Below, one piece after another: positions 6,924 through 13,766 of a stretch of DNA of 13,979 nucleotides. The position numbers and the translations under genes were made by a program. This DNA is from G020348185 sp964525045. Its GTDB lineage: Bacteria; Nitrospirota; Nitrospiria; Nitrospirales; UBA8639. Location: NCBI GenBank assembly GCA_964525045.1, contig CAZGFD010000046.1:1-13979 (forward strand), in the 5' to 3' direction. Under the pieces are notes generated by a model that did no database searches, had not been told where the DNA came from, and saw nothing but the letters and a program-made list of their open reading frames with translations. Position 1 is the first letter of the stretch. Each line of letters starts with the position of its first letter.

Positions 6924-7931
6924 ATGAAGAAAATCTTTCTGAATTCCTCTCTCGTCCTGGTTTCTCTTTTTTGCCTTATGGGCTCCGTATCGGCCCATGA
7001 CACCAAGCAGGCCAACCACATTGTCTTGGTAGTACTGGAAGGGATTGATCCTGACACCATCAAATCAGGTTCAATGCCTAATCTGGCGCAGTTCGCTCAA
7101 GAAGGTGCGGCGAAATGGTCAGCAACATCTGTTTCCCCTCCCCTCACAGTTCCGGCCATGGCCTCCCTTCTGACAGGTCTACCGATAGCCAAACATAAGA
7201 TTACTCCTGAATGGGAAAAATACGACTTTGCCAGATCTTTTATGAGATCGCCTACGGTGTTTGATTATATGGATTTAGCCGGGGGGAGCGACAGTGCCGT
7301 GTTTTTTATGGATGAACGTTTGTATCAATTGTCGAGACCGGAAATTTACGTGGATTCCCAAATGTGCGGAATGGCCAAGCCCGATTGTACGCCGAAAACC
7401 GTTTCCATCTATATTCAGGATTATTTGAAGAAAGTCACGAGTGATAAAGGACATGGGTTTCGGTTAATCCATGTCCCCAACCTCCTGTTAGTCCATTTGC
7501 CAACAGCATCACGTGCCGGGAAAAAAAAGGGTTGGAATTCAGGTAACTATAAAAACGCTGTCCGTGAAATCGATACCGCCATTGGGGAAATTGTCACCAT
7601 CTATCAAGAGTTCGGGGTTCTGGATAACACCATGTTTATTGTTACAGGGTTAAATGGACTTCCCCTTTCCACCGGTTCTGCCAACGGTTCTAAATCGTCC
7701 TCCAAGCTGGAGATGAGTCCAACGATTCCATGGATCAGTTGGGGAGCGAATATCAAGCCGAACCATTCTATTGCAGGACCCGTCTCAATATTGGATACCG
7801 GAGCGACAATTCTTTATGCTCTTGGATTGGAAACATATACCGAGTGGGATAGCCATGCCATTAATGAAATATTCCTTACCGTCCCGAAACGACGCACGAC
7901 CGGAAACGAACCTTCTATCACTATTCACTAA
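6924..7931 (+). CDS. Exported alkaline-phosphatase-superfamily (phosphodiesterase-like) protein with degenerate metal sites
   Basis: The product is 335 residues from MKKIFLNSS, with a Sec signal peptide (1-24) and likely cleavage after SVSA. The frame is open upstream to a TTG at 6813, but only the chosen ATG puts the signal peptide at the N-terminus. The fold resembles type I phosphodiesterase/nucleotide pyrophosphatase: VLVVLEGIDPD (34-44), MPNLAQFAQEGA (51-62), PPLTVPAMASLLTG (72-85, with Thr75 at the nucleophile position), LLLVHLP (187-193), DTAIGEIV (217-224) and ILDTGATILYALGL (289-302). Key ligands are changed: the usual D-G after the first strand is Glu39-Gly, D-x-x-G-H is Ser196-x-x-Gly-Lys200, and S-D-H-G is Gly-Leu-Asn-Gly (242-245). 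It probably lacks the usual two-metal chemistry. It is the first gene of a three-gene operon, four bases before the next. Confidence 0.82.
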   Translation: MKKIFLNSSLVLVSLFCLMGSVSAHDTKQANHIVLVVLEGIDPDTIKSGSMPNLAQFAQEGAAKWSATSVSPPLTVPAMASLLTGLPIAKHKITPEWEKYDFARSFMRSPTVFDYMDLAGGSDSAVFFMDERLYQLSRPEIYVDSQMCGMAKPDCTPKTVSIYIQDYLKKVTSDKGHGFRLIHVPNLLLVHLPTASRAGKKKGWNSGNYKNAVREIDTAIGEIVTIYQEFGVLDNTMFIVTGLNGLPLSTGSANGSKSSSKLEMSPTIPWISWGANIKPNHSIAGPVSILDTGATILYALGLETYTEWDSHAINEIFLTVPKRRTTGNEPSITIH

Positions 7932-7935
7932 AAAG

Positions 7936-8379
7936 ATGAAACTTCGAAGGTATGTCACCCTCTTGGTTGGAGGGTGGGTGGTGATTGCCATTCTCCCGTT
8001 CGGTTCGTGGTCCATCGCCAAAGAACCCGTCAACCCTCTTTTAAGGGAATTTACCATCAAAGTTGACCCTACGGCCCTGAATCCACCGACTTCCTGGCAT
8101 GTTCCCGGAGTGACCCCTTTGATATGGACCATGGATCCCATAAGCGCAAAAGCCTATCCCACTACGGAAGCACAGGAAGTAAAGCTGAAACCAGGTGAAT
8201 ACAGGTTTGGGACTTTTACTTTCGATTTTGCGTTCAGGGTCAACCTCACGGGAACGTTGGAATTTGATGAGACTTTGGACCAATGTGTGAAAGGGAGAGG
8301 AACCCGTGTATTGATCATTAAGTGCAGCCATACCCAGCCGTACCCTCAAGAACCCGACTATTTCGAGTCTCAAAACTGA
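7936..8379 (+). CDS. Small exported protein, unknown function
   Basis: This 147-residue protein starts at ATG 7936, four bases after the previous stop, so translation is probably coupled. Residues 1-28 (MKLRRYVTLLVGGWVVIAIL, then PFGSWSIA) form a Sec signal peptide or single membrane anchor, with possible cleavage after SIA. The frame is open further upstream inside the preceding gene, but that would bury the signal. The mature part is Pro-rich (SWHVPGVTPLIWTMDP, 53-68) and then alternates charged and hydrophobic residues as beta strands (about 80-130: LKPGEYRFGTFTFDF, RVNLTGTLEFDE). Cys117 and Cys130 could form a disulfide in the periplasm. No family was recognised. Its place between an exported phosphodiesterase-like protein and a HEAT protein suggests a shared envelope role. 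Confidence 0.75.
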   Translation: MKLRRYVTLLVGGWVVIAILPFGSWSIAKEPVNPLLREFTIKVDPTALNPPTSWHVPGVTPLIWTMDPISAKAYPTTEAQEVKLKPGEYRFGTFTFDFAFRVNLTGTLEFDETLDQCVKGRGTRVLIIKCSHTQPYPQEPDYFESQN

Positions 8380-8388
8380 AGGATTGAA

Positions 8389-9771
8389 ATGTCAAAAACC
8401 GTCCAAGATTGGTTGGAATCATTAGACGATGTGGATGATGCGACTCGTGAAGAGGCCGCCAAAGCCCTGGCTGAGTTAGGCGATTCGACCACCCTCGAGG
8501 GGCTATTAAATGCCATCGAAGACGATTATTGGGCTGTTAGAGTTCAGGTAGCGTGGGCATTAGCCAAAATAGGTGGAACCAAAGCCATTGAGGGGCTGAT
8601 CAGGTTATTTAACGATACAATGATGGAAGTCCAAAGCGAGACAGTGAACGCCATGTCTTCAATGGGAACTTCGGTCGTTCCGGACTTAATCCCCTGTTTA
8701 AAAGATGAGCGATGGAAAGTCCGGGAACAGGCCGCGAAAGCCTTAGGAAACCTGAAAGATCCTCAAGCCGTCCAGGGATTAATTATTGCCTGTCGAGATC
8801 GAGATGGAGCCGTCAAGAGTGCGGCCGCGGAGGCTTTGGGAAAAATTGGAGATGCCAAGGCCGTCCCCGCGCTCATCAAGTTGTTTAAAGACACCTCGAA
8901 AATTGTTCGGGAAACCGCTGGGACCGCTCTCGTACATATCGGAGAATCTTCGGTCGATGCCCTCTTGCAATCCTTAAAAGATCCCCATTTTGTGGTGCGA
9001 TGCCATGCGGTCCGATCCTTGGGAGGGATGACGACGGATTACCAGATTGGCCGAGCCTGGGTGAAAGAACCCCGCGTTGTTGAAGCCCTCATTGAATGTT
9101 TGAAAGATCCTGATCGGGCTGTCAGAGAAGATGCCACGATTGCTCTGGGTAATATCGGTGATTCTCAAGCGGTCGAAGGTCTTATTGAAGCCATGAAAGA
9201 CGGCACAGTCAGGCGACATGCCATTGCTTCCTTAGGCATGATTGGTGATCCGCGTGCACTTCCGGCTGTCTTGGACGCTCTCAAGGGCAAGGGATTTCAG
9301 CAAAAAGGCACGCCAACTCCCGGTTGCATTATTAGCGAAGAACAGCTCATCAAGGAGGCTGCGGCCACGGCATTGGGCCACCTTCGGAATCCGAAAGTCA
9401 TCCCAGACCTTATTCTGCTGTTGAAGGACATCGTGTTACGGGACTACGCGGCATCTTCGTTAGTCCTTATTGGGGATGCCGCAATCGAACCCCTCGTCAC
9501 ATTTCTTCACGATCCGGACCTCTCGAAAGTTGGAAAAGAAAGCGAGCGTGTGCTGGCGTTTGCTTCTTCACGAATGACGGCTTCAGGGGCGTTAAAGAAA
9601 ATTATTAAGGACACACTTGATAAACTGGGGTGGGAACCCTCCACTCAGGACAGTGAAGTTTCTAAAGAGCCGGAATACACCGACACATCAACGGTTTTAG
9701 GGCTGGAAGGGCGCTTCGGCGCCTCCGGAGACTTCGCTCAACCGGCCAAAGCTCCAAAAATCGAACGGTAG
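8389..9771 (+). CDS. HEAT-repeat scaffold protein
   Basis: This 460-residue protein has no signal peptide and is probably cytoplasmic. It is built of about eleven or twelve roughly 31-residue HEAT (PBS-lyase-type) repeats between residues 15 and 375. Each has the pattern VR-x2-A-x2-ALG-x-IGD-x-x-AV-x-x-LI-x-x-L-x-D, for example VREQAAKALGNLKDPQAVQG (111-130) and VREDATIALGNIGDSQAVEG (245-264). Two insertions break the array, at about 212-228 and 299-318. The C-terminal 45 residues are low-complexity and probably disordered. AAGGA lies eight bases before the ATG, and the gene follows the small exported protein by nine bases, completing the operon. HEAT solenoids bind partner proteins; the partner is unknown. 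No catalytic motif is visible. Confidence 0.88.
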   Translation: MSKTVQDWLESLDDVDDATREEAAKALAELGDSTTLEGLLNAIEDDYWAVRVQVAWALAKIGGTKAIEGLIRLFNDTMMEVQSETVNAMSSMGTSVVPDLIPCLKDERWKVREQAAKALGNLKDPQAVQGLIIACRDRDGAVKSAAAEALGKIGDAKAVPALIKLFKDTSKIVRETAGTALVHIGESSVDALLQSLKDPHFVVRCHAVRSLGGMTTDYQIGRAWVKEPRVVEALIECLKDPDRAVREDATIALGNIGDSQAVEGLIEAMKDGTVRRHAIASLGMIGDPRALPAVLDALKGKGFQQKGTPTPGCIISEEQLIKEAAATALGHLRNPKVIPDLILLLKDIVLRDYAASSLVLIGDAAIEPLVTFLHDPDLSKVGKESERVLAFASSRMTASGALKKIIKDTLDKLGWEPSTQDSEVSKEPEYTDTSTVLGLEGRFGASGDFAQPAKAPKIER

Positions 9772-9780
9772 GATTGCCCT

Positions 9781-9881
9781 GTAGCCGCAGCATCCCATGC
9801 TGCTCTCCCCAATCAACATCTTTAAGTTGCAGCATGTCACATTCCCTGTCTGGAAGAGGCGCCATGAGATGGCGCAACTAC
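9781..9881. repeat. REPIN-like element 1 (diverged, 101 bp)
   Basis: It begins with GTAG followed by a perfect hairpin GCAGCATCCCATGCTGC (9787-9803). It ends with a second perfect hairpin, GCGCCAT-GAG-ATGGCGC (9859-9875), and CTAC. The GTAG foot next to a GC-rich palindrome, twice in inverted orientation, is the layout of REP sequences mobilised by RAYT transposases. The middle differs from and is longer than in the later copies, including an extra GTTGCAGCAT near 9826. It starts nine bases after the HEAT gene stop. Confidence 0.7.
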
Positions 9882-9891
9882 CACCCTCTCT

Positions 9892-9976
9892 GTAGTAGCA
9901 GCATCTTATGCTGCTTTTTACCAATCAGCATTGGGTGGGATGGTCTGGAAGAGGCGCCATGAGATGGCGCAACTAC
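9892..9976. repeat. REPIN-like element 2 (85 bp)
   Basis: It starts GTAGTAGCAGCAT and ends ATGGCGCAACTAC, so the ends are near-inverted repeats. Inside are the hairpins GCAGCAT-CTT-ATGCTGC (9898-9914) and GCGCCAT-GAG-ATGGCGC (9954-9970). A 10-base spacer (CACCCTCTCT) separates it from its neighbours on each side, giving a 95-base period. Confidence 0.75.
9898..9919 (+). terminator. Possible intrinsic terminator formed by the REP hairpin
   Basis: The 7-base-pair GC-rich stem GCAGCAT/ATGCTGC with a CTT loop is followed at once by TTTTT (9915-9919). On the plus strand this has the form of a rho-independent terminator and could end transcription of the HEAT operon before the convergent methyltransferase gene. 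The same stem and T-run recur at 9993-10014 and 10151-10172. Confidence 0.4.
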
Positions 9977-9986
9977 CACCCTCTCT

Positions 9987-10047
9987 GTAGTGGCAGCATC
10001 TTATGCTGCTTTTTACCAATCAGCATTGGGTGGGATGGTCTGGAAGA
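9987..10047. repeat. REPIN-like element 3, cut by the assembly gap
   Basis: GTAGTGGCAGCATCTTATGC and the following 41 bases match element 2 closely, shifted by exactly 95 bases. The sequence then runs into the N block just before the second hairpin. Confidence 0.7.
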
Positions 10048-10147
10048 NNNNNNNNNNNNNNNNNNNNNNNNNNNNNNNNNNNNNNNNNNNNNNNNNNNNN
10101 NNNNNNNNNNNNNNNNNNNNNNNNNNNNNNNNNNNNNNNNNNNNNNN
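10048..10147. other. Assembly gap (100 N)
   Basis: Exactly 100 undetermined bases lie inside the tandem array. Both flanks are repeat sequence in register. With a 95-base period the true missing length should be about 37 bases plus a multiple of 95, so 100 is probably a placeholder and copies may be missing. No gene should be inferred across it. Confidence 0.95.
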
Positions 10148-10229
10148 GTGGCAGCATCTTATGCTGCTTTTTACCAATCAGCATTGGGTGGGATGGTCTG
10201 GATGGGGCGCCATGGGATGGCGCCACTAC
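10148..10229. repeat. REPIN-like element, last copy of the array
   Basis: GTGGCAGCATCTTATGCTGC follows the gap, and the copy ends in a second hairpin, GGCGCCAT-GGG-ATGGCGCC, then ACTAC. Its outer ends, GTGGC and GCCAC, are matched to each other, whereas element 2 has AGC at one end and GCAAC at the other. The copy ends 16 bases before the methyltransferase stop codon. Confidence 0.7.
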
Positions 10230-10245
10230 AAAATGCGGAGAGGGT

Positions 10246-11898
10246 TCAAACTTTTTTAAAATGCAGAATTCCCCACGTTAAGTGACCGGCTTGCCCTCCG
10301 TCTATCCAGTGTTGGAGACCGACTTTCATCTTTTGAATGTAGTCTTCACTGCATACCCGGATCAGGTTGTTGTAATTCGCATCAATTTCCTTCAGCACTT
10401 TCGCATAGTGAGAGGCTAAGTGCTTGGAAAGATTCAGAACCTGCATCTCCTTGAAACCAAGTTCCGAGGCCATTTGCCGGTATACGGTTACGGATCCAAG
10501 TGAATCCAAATGAATCCTATCTAAAATAGGTTGTAGGGTCTCAGACGGACAGTCATCACTTTGCATCGGATCAGTGAAAATGAACTGCCCTCCCTTTGCC
10601 AGCACACGGTACACTTCTTCAAACACTTTTTTTCGATTTCCACTATGGAGAATGGCATCTTGCGACCAGACGACATCCATCCCGCCATCCGGAAGGGGAA
10701 TATCTTCGAAACTGCCATCAACCACATTGATAGCCAGACTCAGCCCCTGCATCACATTTAGCTGCCGGTTTCGTTTATTTTGAATCTCACTCAAATTGAG
10801 ACAGCCAACCTGACAACCAAATGTTTTCGCTAAATATCGGGCTGATCCTCCATACCCTGACCCAATATCAAGAATCCGGCTTTTGGAATCCAACCCCTCA
10901 ACCAGGGAAGTCATTTTTTCAACCGTCCGCCGGCTTGCATCAAATATAGAATCCGTCTCTTTTTCGTACAACCCAACGTGTATATCCTCTCCCCCCCAAA
11001 TCGTTGCGTAAAATCGGTCCGCATCAGAACTGTTGTAATAATCTCTGGCCGTGTCCACCGTCTGGGAATAGGTCAAAGGGGTCATAGACGTGGACAGCCG
11101 TTCTTCATTTTTATATAGCTTCTCCGCCACATGCACGAAAAAGTCGGGATCTTCGACCTTGTGGGTTTCTTGAAAATCCCCATAGGTTTTCACCTGTTGG
11201 AATCCCACTTCATGCATGAGTTTTCGGACATATTCCTTCCGAAGGGGAAACATGTTGAGATGATACTCTGTCCCATCCGGAAACCGGTATTGGAAGCGGG
11301 CGAGTCCTTCATCCACATACTCCGGCTGTGCGCTGACATTATCTCCGCAATAATAGTAAATATGCTTGGAAGTAAATCCATTATCCAAAATGCCGTCATA
11401 ATTCCGTTGGTCAAGGATCAAAACGCCATCATGAGTAAGGGCAGCGTAAAATTCGGCGAGGGCCTTTCGACGGTCCTGCTCTGAAAACAAATGGGTCAGG
11501 GAGTTCCCCAGACAAATTACGGCATCGAATTTGTTGTGAATATCCCGGCTGAGCCATCGCCAATCGGCATGGACGGTCCGCATAATGAACCCTGCCCTCC
11601 GGGCATTATCAAAAGCTTGCGCAAGCATTTCCGGGCTTCCATCTGCGCTGGTCACGTCAAACCCAGCCCTCAGAAGGCGGATGGAATGAAACCCTGTACC
11701 CGTGGCCACATCAAGGACTCGCCTGACTCCTCGCTCCTGAAGAATCCGAATGAAAAAATCTCCCTCACTGGTGGCCCGGGCGTCCCAATCAATGAGGTCA
11801 TCCCACTTCCGGACAAAGCTTTGAACATATTCCTGCTTGTACAGATCGGTTTTTCGTTGGGCAATAGGATTATCGCCATACTGTTGAGCCTTACCCAT
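10246..11898 (-). CDS. Fused glycine/sarcosine and sarcosine/dimethylglycine N-methyltransferase (glycine betaine synthesis)
   Basis: This 550-residue cytoplasmic protein makes glycine betaine from glycine by three S-adenosylmethionine-dependent methylations. Residues about 5-262 are the GSMT domain: WDDLIDWDARATSEGDFF (32-49), SAM motif VLDVATGTGFHSIRLL (61-76), VHADWRWL (109-116), CLGNSLTHLFSE (129-140) and LDQRNYDGILD (162-172). A short linker (263-272) leads to the SDMT domain (273-550): YNSSDADRFYATIWGGEDIH (288-307), SAM motif ILDIGSGYGGSARYL (342-356), VWSQDAILHSG (410-420) and FTDPMQSDDCP (441-451). GSMT and SDMT are often separate genes, but a fusion is known in Actinopolyspora halophila. 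GGGAGG lies five bases before the ATG. The leader contains a terminator-like hairpin. It is divergent from a BCCT transporter. Confidence 0.95.
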   Translation of the reverse strand: MGKAQQYGDNPIAQRKTDLYKQEYVQSFVRKWDDLIDWDARATSEGDFFIRILQERGVRRVLDVATGTGFHSIRLLRAGFDVTSADGSPEMLAQAFDNARRAGFIMRTVHADWRWLSRDIHNKFDAVICLGNSLTHLFSEQDRRKALAEFYAALTHDGVLILDQRNYDGILDNGFTSKHIYYYCGDNVSAQPEYVDEGLARFQYRFPDGTEYHLNMFPLRKEYVRKLMHEVGFQQVKTYGDFQETHKVEDPDFFVHVAEKLYKNEERLSTSMTPLTYSQTVDTARDYYNSSDADRFYATIWGGEDIHVGLYEKETDSIFDASRRTVEKMTSLVEGLDSKSRILDIGSGYGGSARYLAKTFGCQVGCLNLSEIQNKRNRQLNVMQGLSLAINVVDGSFEDIPLPDGGMDVVWSQDAILHSGNRKKVFEEVYRVLAKGGQFIFTDPMQSDDCPSETLQPILDRIHLDSLGSVTVYRQMASELGFKEMQVLNLSKHLASHYAKVLKEIDANYNNLIRVCSEDYIQKMKVGLQHWIDGGQAGHLTWGILHFKKV

Positions 11899-11916
11899 AC
11901 CTGCCTCCCATTAGAT

Positions 11917-11940
11917 TGGCCCAGGAACTTCGTCGGGCCA
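11917..11940 (-). other. Hairpin just upstream of the methyltransferase ribosome binding site
   Basis: TGGCCC and GGGCCA form a perfect 6-base-pair stem with a 12-base loop. The hairpin ends seven bases before the GGGAGG ribosome binding site (11909-11904) and starts directly after the U-run of the preceding hairpin. It may be part of the leader's regulatory fold or simply insulate the ribosome binding site. Confidence 0.4.
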
Positions 11941-11941
11941 G

Positions 11942-11989
11942 AAAAAACAAAGGGGCTCCCTACGCTCGTTTGAGGTGGAAGAGAGCCCC
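11942..11989 (-). terminator. Terminator-like hairpin in the methyltransferase leader (candidate attenuator)
   Basis: On the minus strand GGGGCTC (11989-11983) pairs with GAGCCCC (11958-11952), and the stem is followed by TTTGTTTTTT (11951-11942). This is the form of an intrinsic terminator. It points toward the methyltransferase gene and lies 44 bases upstream of its start codon, with no other minus-strand gene before it. It is therefore more likely a premature terminator controlling that gene than the end of another gene. The reverse orientation has no T-run after the stem. Confidence 0.55.
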
Positions 11990-12254
11990 TCAGAATAGAG
12001 AAAGCCAGTCTACCCGTTCTATTTCCTGATGGCAACCTTTCTTGATTTCTCGAATTGAAATTTCTTTTAAATGCTATTTAAAGGTTCTTAAAATCAATGA
12101 GATACAAAAAAATCCCATTACTCACTCTCAAAAAACACTACGATGACGCAGATCATTGAGTTTGATGACATAAAAATAAAAAACAGAGCTATTTCTTGTA
12201 CGAAGGTATCAAATATGCTATGGCCTATCTCGCTTTCCTTCAAAGTTTGCAAGC

Positions 12255-13757
12255 ATGAATTCCACAACCCCAGTTTTTAAAATCTCTTCCTTGCTGGCCT
12301 TGGCCTTTTTGGCCTGGGGTGCCTTTTTTCCCAAACACCTGAGCCAGGTCACCGGGAGCATTCAAGGGTTTTTACTCGATACCTTCGGATGGTTCTATCT
12401 TTTGGCAGCCTCCGGATTCCTCCTCTGTGCCTTTAGCCTCGTTTTTTCCCGGTATGGGAACATCCCTTTGGGCCCGGATGGCGCTAAACCGGAATTTCCA
12501 CTCCTGACATGGTTCGCCATGCTTTTTTGCGCAGGCATGGGAATCGGTTTAGTGTTTTGGGGAGTCGCAGAACCCAATTCACATTACTATTCCCCTCCGA
12601 TGGGTCCTGGTGAAACCCCCGAAGCCGCCGGGCTGGCGTTGCGATTCACCTTTTTCCACTGGGGGCTCCACCCCTGGGCGATCTATACTATGGTTGCCCT
12701 CTGCTTGGCCTACTTTCAGTTTCGAAAAGGAGTTCCCGGACTCATCAGCCTGGTGTGTCGACCGGTATTGGGGAAGCGTGCCGAGGGTGCATTTGGTGCC
12801 AGCTTTGATATCATTGCCGTGTTTGCCACGGTCTTTGGAGTGGCCACCTCTTTGGGATTCGGAGCGGTTCAAATCAGTGGTGGCTTATCCTACCTATTTG
12901 GGATTCCCAATACCCTCGCCACTCAGTTCCTCCTTATCGCCGTTGTCACATTTCTCTACATGCTCTCAGCACAAACGGGCATCCAACGGGGCATTAAATA
13001 TTTAAGTAACTTGAATATGGTCCTGGCCCTGTCGCTGCTCCTATTCCTTTTAACCCTTGGGCCGACCCATTTCATCATCAATGTCTTCGTCACCACATTA
13101 GGCAGATATATACAAAACCTTCCTACCATGAGCCTGAATTTGGTTCCCTTTTCAGATTCTACATGGGTCCATGATTGGACCCTGTTTTACTGGGCTTGGT
13201 GGATTGCCTGGGCACCGTTCGTTGGAACCTTTATCGCCCGGATTTCTAAAGGACGCACCGTTCGGCAGTTTGTCCTCGGAGTTCTCCTTGTCCCTACGGT
13301 ATTTTGTGCTTTTTGGTTTTCCGTGTTTGGAGGGACCTCGATTTCATTAGAAATGGTCGATCACGCCGGCATCAACAACGTCATTAATACTCAGGGCAGG
13401 GAAGTCGCTTTATTTACGGTTCTTGAACAGTTTCCCCTTGGAACGGTTATGTCCGTCATTGCCATGTTCCTCATTGCCACATTTTTCATCACCTCCGCTG
13501 ACTCCGCCACTTTCGTTCTGGGGACGCTAACCACCCATGGAAACTTAAACCCGCCCAACCCCGTGAAGTTCACCTGGGGCATTATCCAATCAGTCGCGGC
13601 GGCCATTCTTCTATGGTCAGGAGGGCTCAAAGGGCTTCAAACCGGGTCGATAATCGCCGCCTTCCCCTTTGCCATTGTCATGATCATCATGATCATCTCC
13701 CTGTTGAAATCCTTCAAACAGGAAGTCCGAGCTTCCAAGTCCAACCCTAAAATCTGA
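12255..13757 (+). CDS. BCCT-family betaine/choline/carnitine transporter
   Basis: This 500-residue inner-membrane protein with about twelve helices imports betaine-type osmolytes using a sodium or proton gradient. Family marks are clear: LFCAGMGIGLVFWGVAEP (90-107, the unwound substrate and ion segment), FHWGLHPWAIY (134-144) and the signature WTLFYWAWWIAWAPFVGTF (308-326) followed by IARISKGRTVRQF. FITSADSATFVLGTL (411-425) is also typical. GMGIG matches the form seen in glycine-betaine-type carriers, so betaine is the likeliest substrate. The C-terminal tail after the last helix is only about 18 residues, much shorter than the osmosensing tail of BetP. No strong ribosome binding site was found before the ATG. 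Its divergent partner makes betaine, which supports an osmoprotection role. Confidence 0.93.
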   Translation: MNSTTPVFKISSLLALAFLAWGAFFPKHLSQVTGSIQGFLLDTFGWFYLLAASGFLLCAFSLVFSRYGNIPLGPDGAKPEFPLLTWFAMLFCAGMGIGLVFWGVAEPNSHYYSPPMGPGETPEAAGLALRFTFFHWGLHPWAIYTMVALCLAYFQFRKGVPGLISLVCRPVLGKRAEGAFGASFDIIAVFATVFGVATSLGFGAVQISGGLSYLFGIPNTLATQFLLIAVVTFLYMLSAQTGIQRGIKYLSNLNMVLALSLLLFLLTLGPTHFIINVFVTTLGRYIQNLPTMSLNLVPFSDSTWVHDWTLFYWAWWIAWAPFVGTFIARISKGRTVRQFVLGVLLVPTVFCAFWFSVFGGTSISLEMVDHAGINNVINTQGREVALFTVLEQFPLGTVMSVIAMFLIATFFITSADSATFVLGTLTTHGNLNPPNPVKFTWGIIQSVAAAILLWSGGLKGLQTGSIIAAFPFAIVMIIMIISLLKSFKQEVRASKSNPKI

Positions 13758-13766
13758 CGTACTTTG

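Larger units (their letters stand above)
11899..12254. other. Divergent regulatory spacer of the betaine module
   Basis: These 356 bases separate the methyltransferase (minus) and BCCT (plus) start codons. The half nearest the methyltransferase contains a series of stems read on the minus strand: AGAAA/TTTCT with GCCA/TGGC (12042-11999, four-base bulge), a terminator-like hairpin (11989-11942), TGGCCC/GGGCCA (11940-11917) and then the ribosome binding site. The half nearest the BCCT gene is AT-rich. Promoters for both genes must lie here, but only weak matches were seen. Confidence 0.6.

Noticed and set aside
7771..7935. Upstream extension of the small exported protein overlapping the preceding gene
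   Set aside because: The extension is out of frame with the real preceding gene and would bury the signal peptide; ATG 7936 fits operon spacing.
9710..9723. GGCGC-TTCG-GCGCC hairpin near the end of the HEAT gene
   Set aside because: It lies inside well-supported coding sequence with no T-run, so a terminator role is unlikely; left as a curiosity.
9781..10229. CRISPR array
   Set aside because: The repeats are 85-101 bases with near-identical interiors and 10-base constant spacers; there are no variable spacers of CRISPR size and no cas genes.
9774..10285. Open frames running through the palindromic array and the N block
   Set aside because: They are translations of tandem repeats and undetermined bases, identical in each unit, with no coding character.
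11131..11973. Long plus-strand open frames opposite the methyltransferase gene
   Set aside because: They are antisense shadows of a strongly supported 550-residue protein and show no domains.
12196..12224. Sigma-70 promoter TTGTAC-N17-TATGGC for the BCCT gene
   Set aside because: Spacing is ideal but the -10 matches only three of six bases, too weak to report as a feature.
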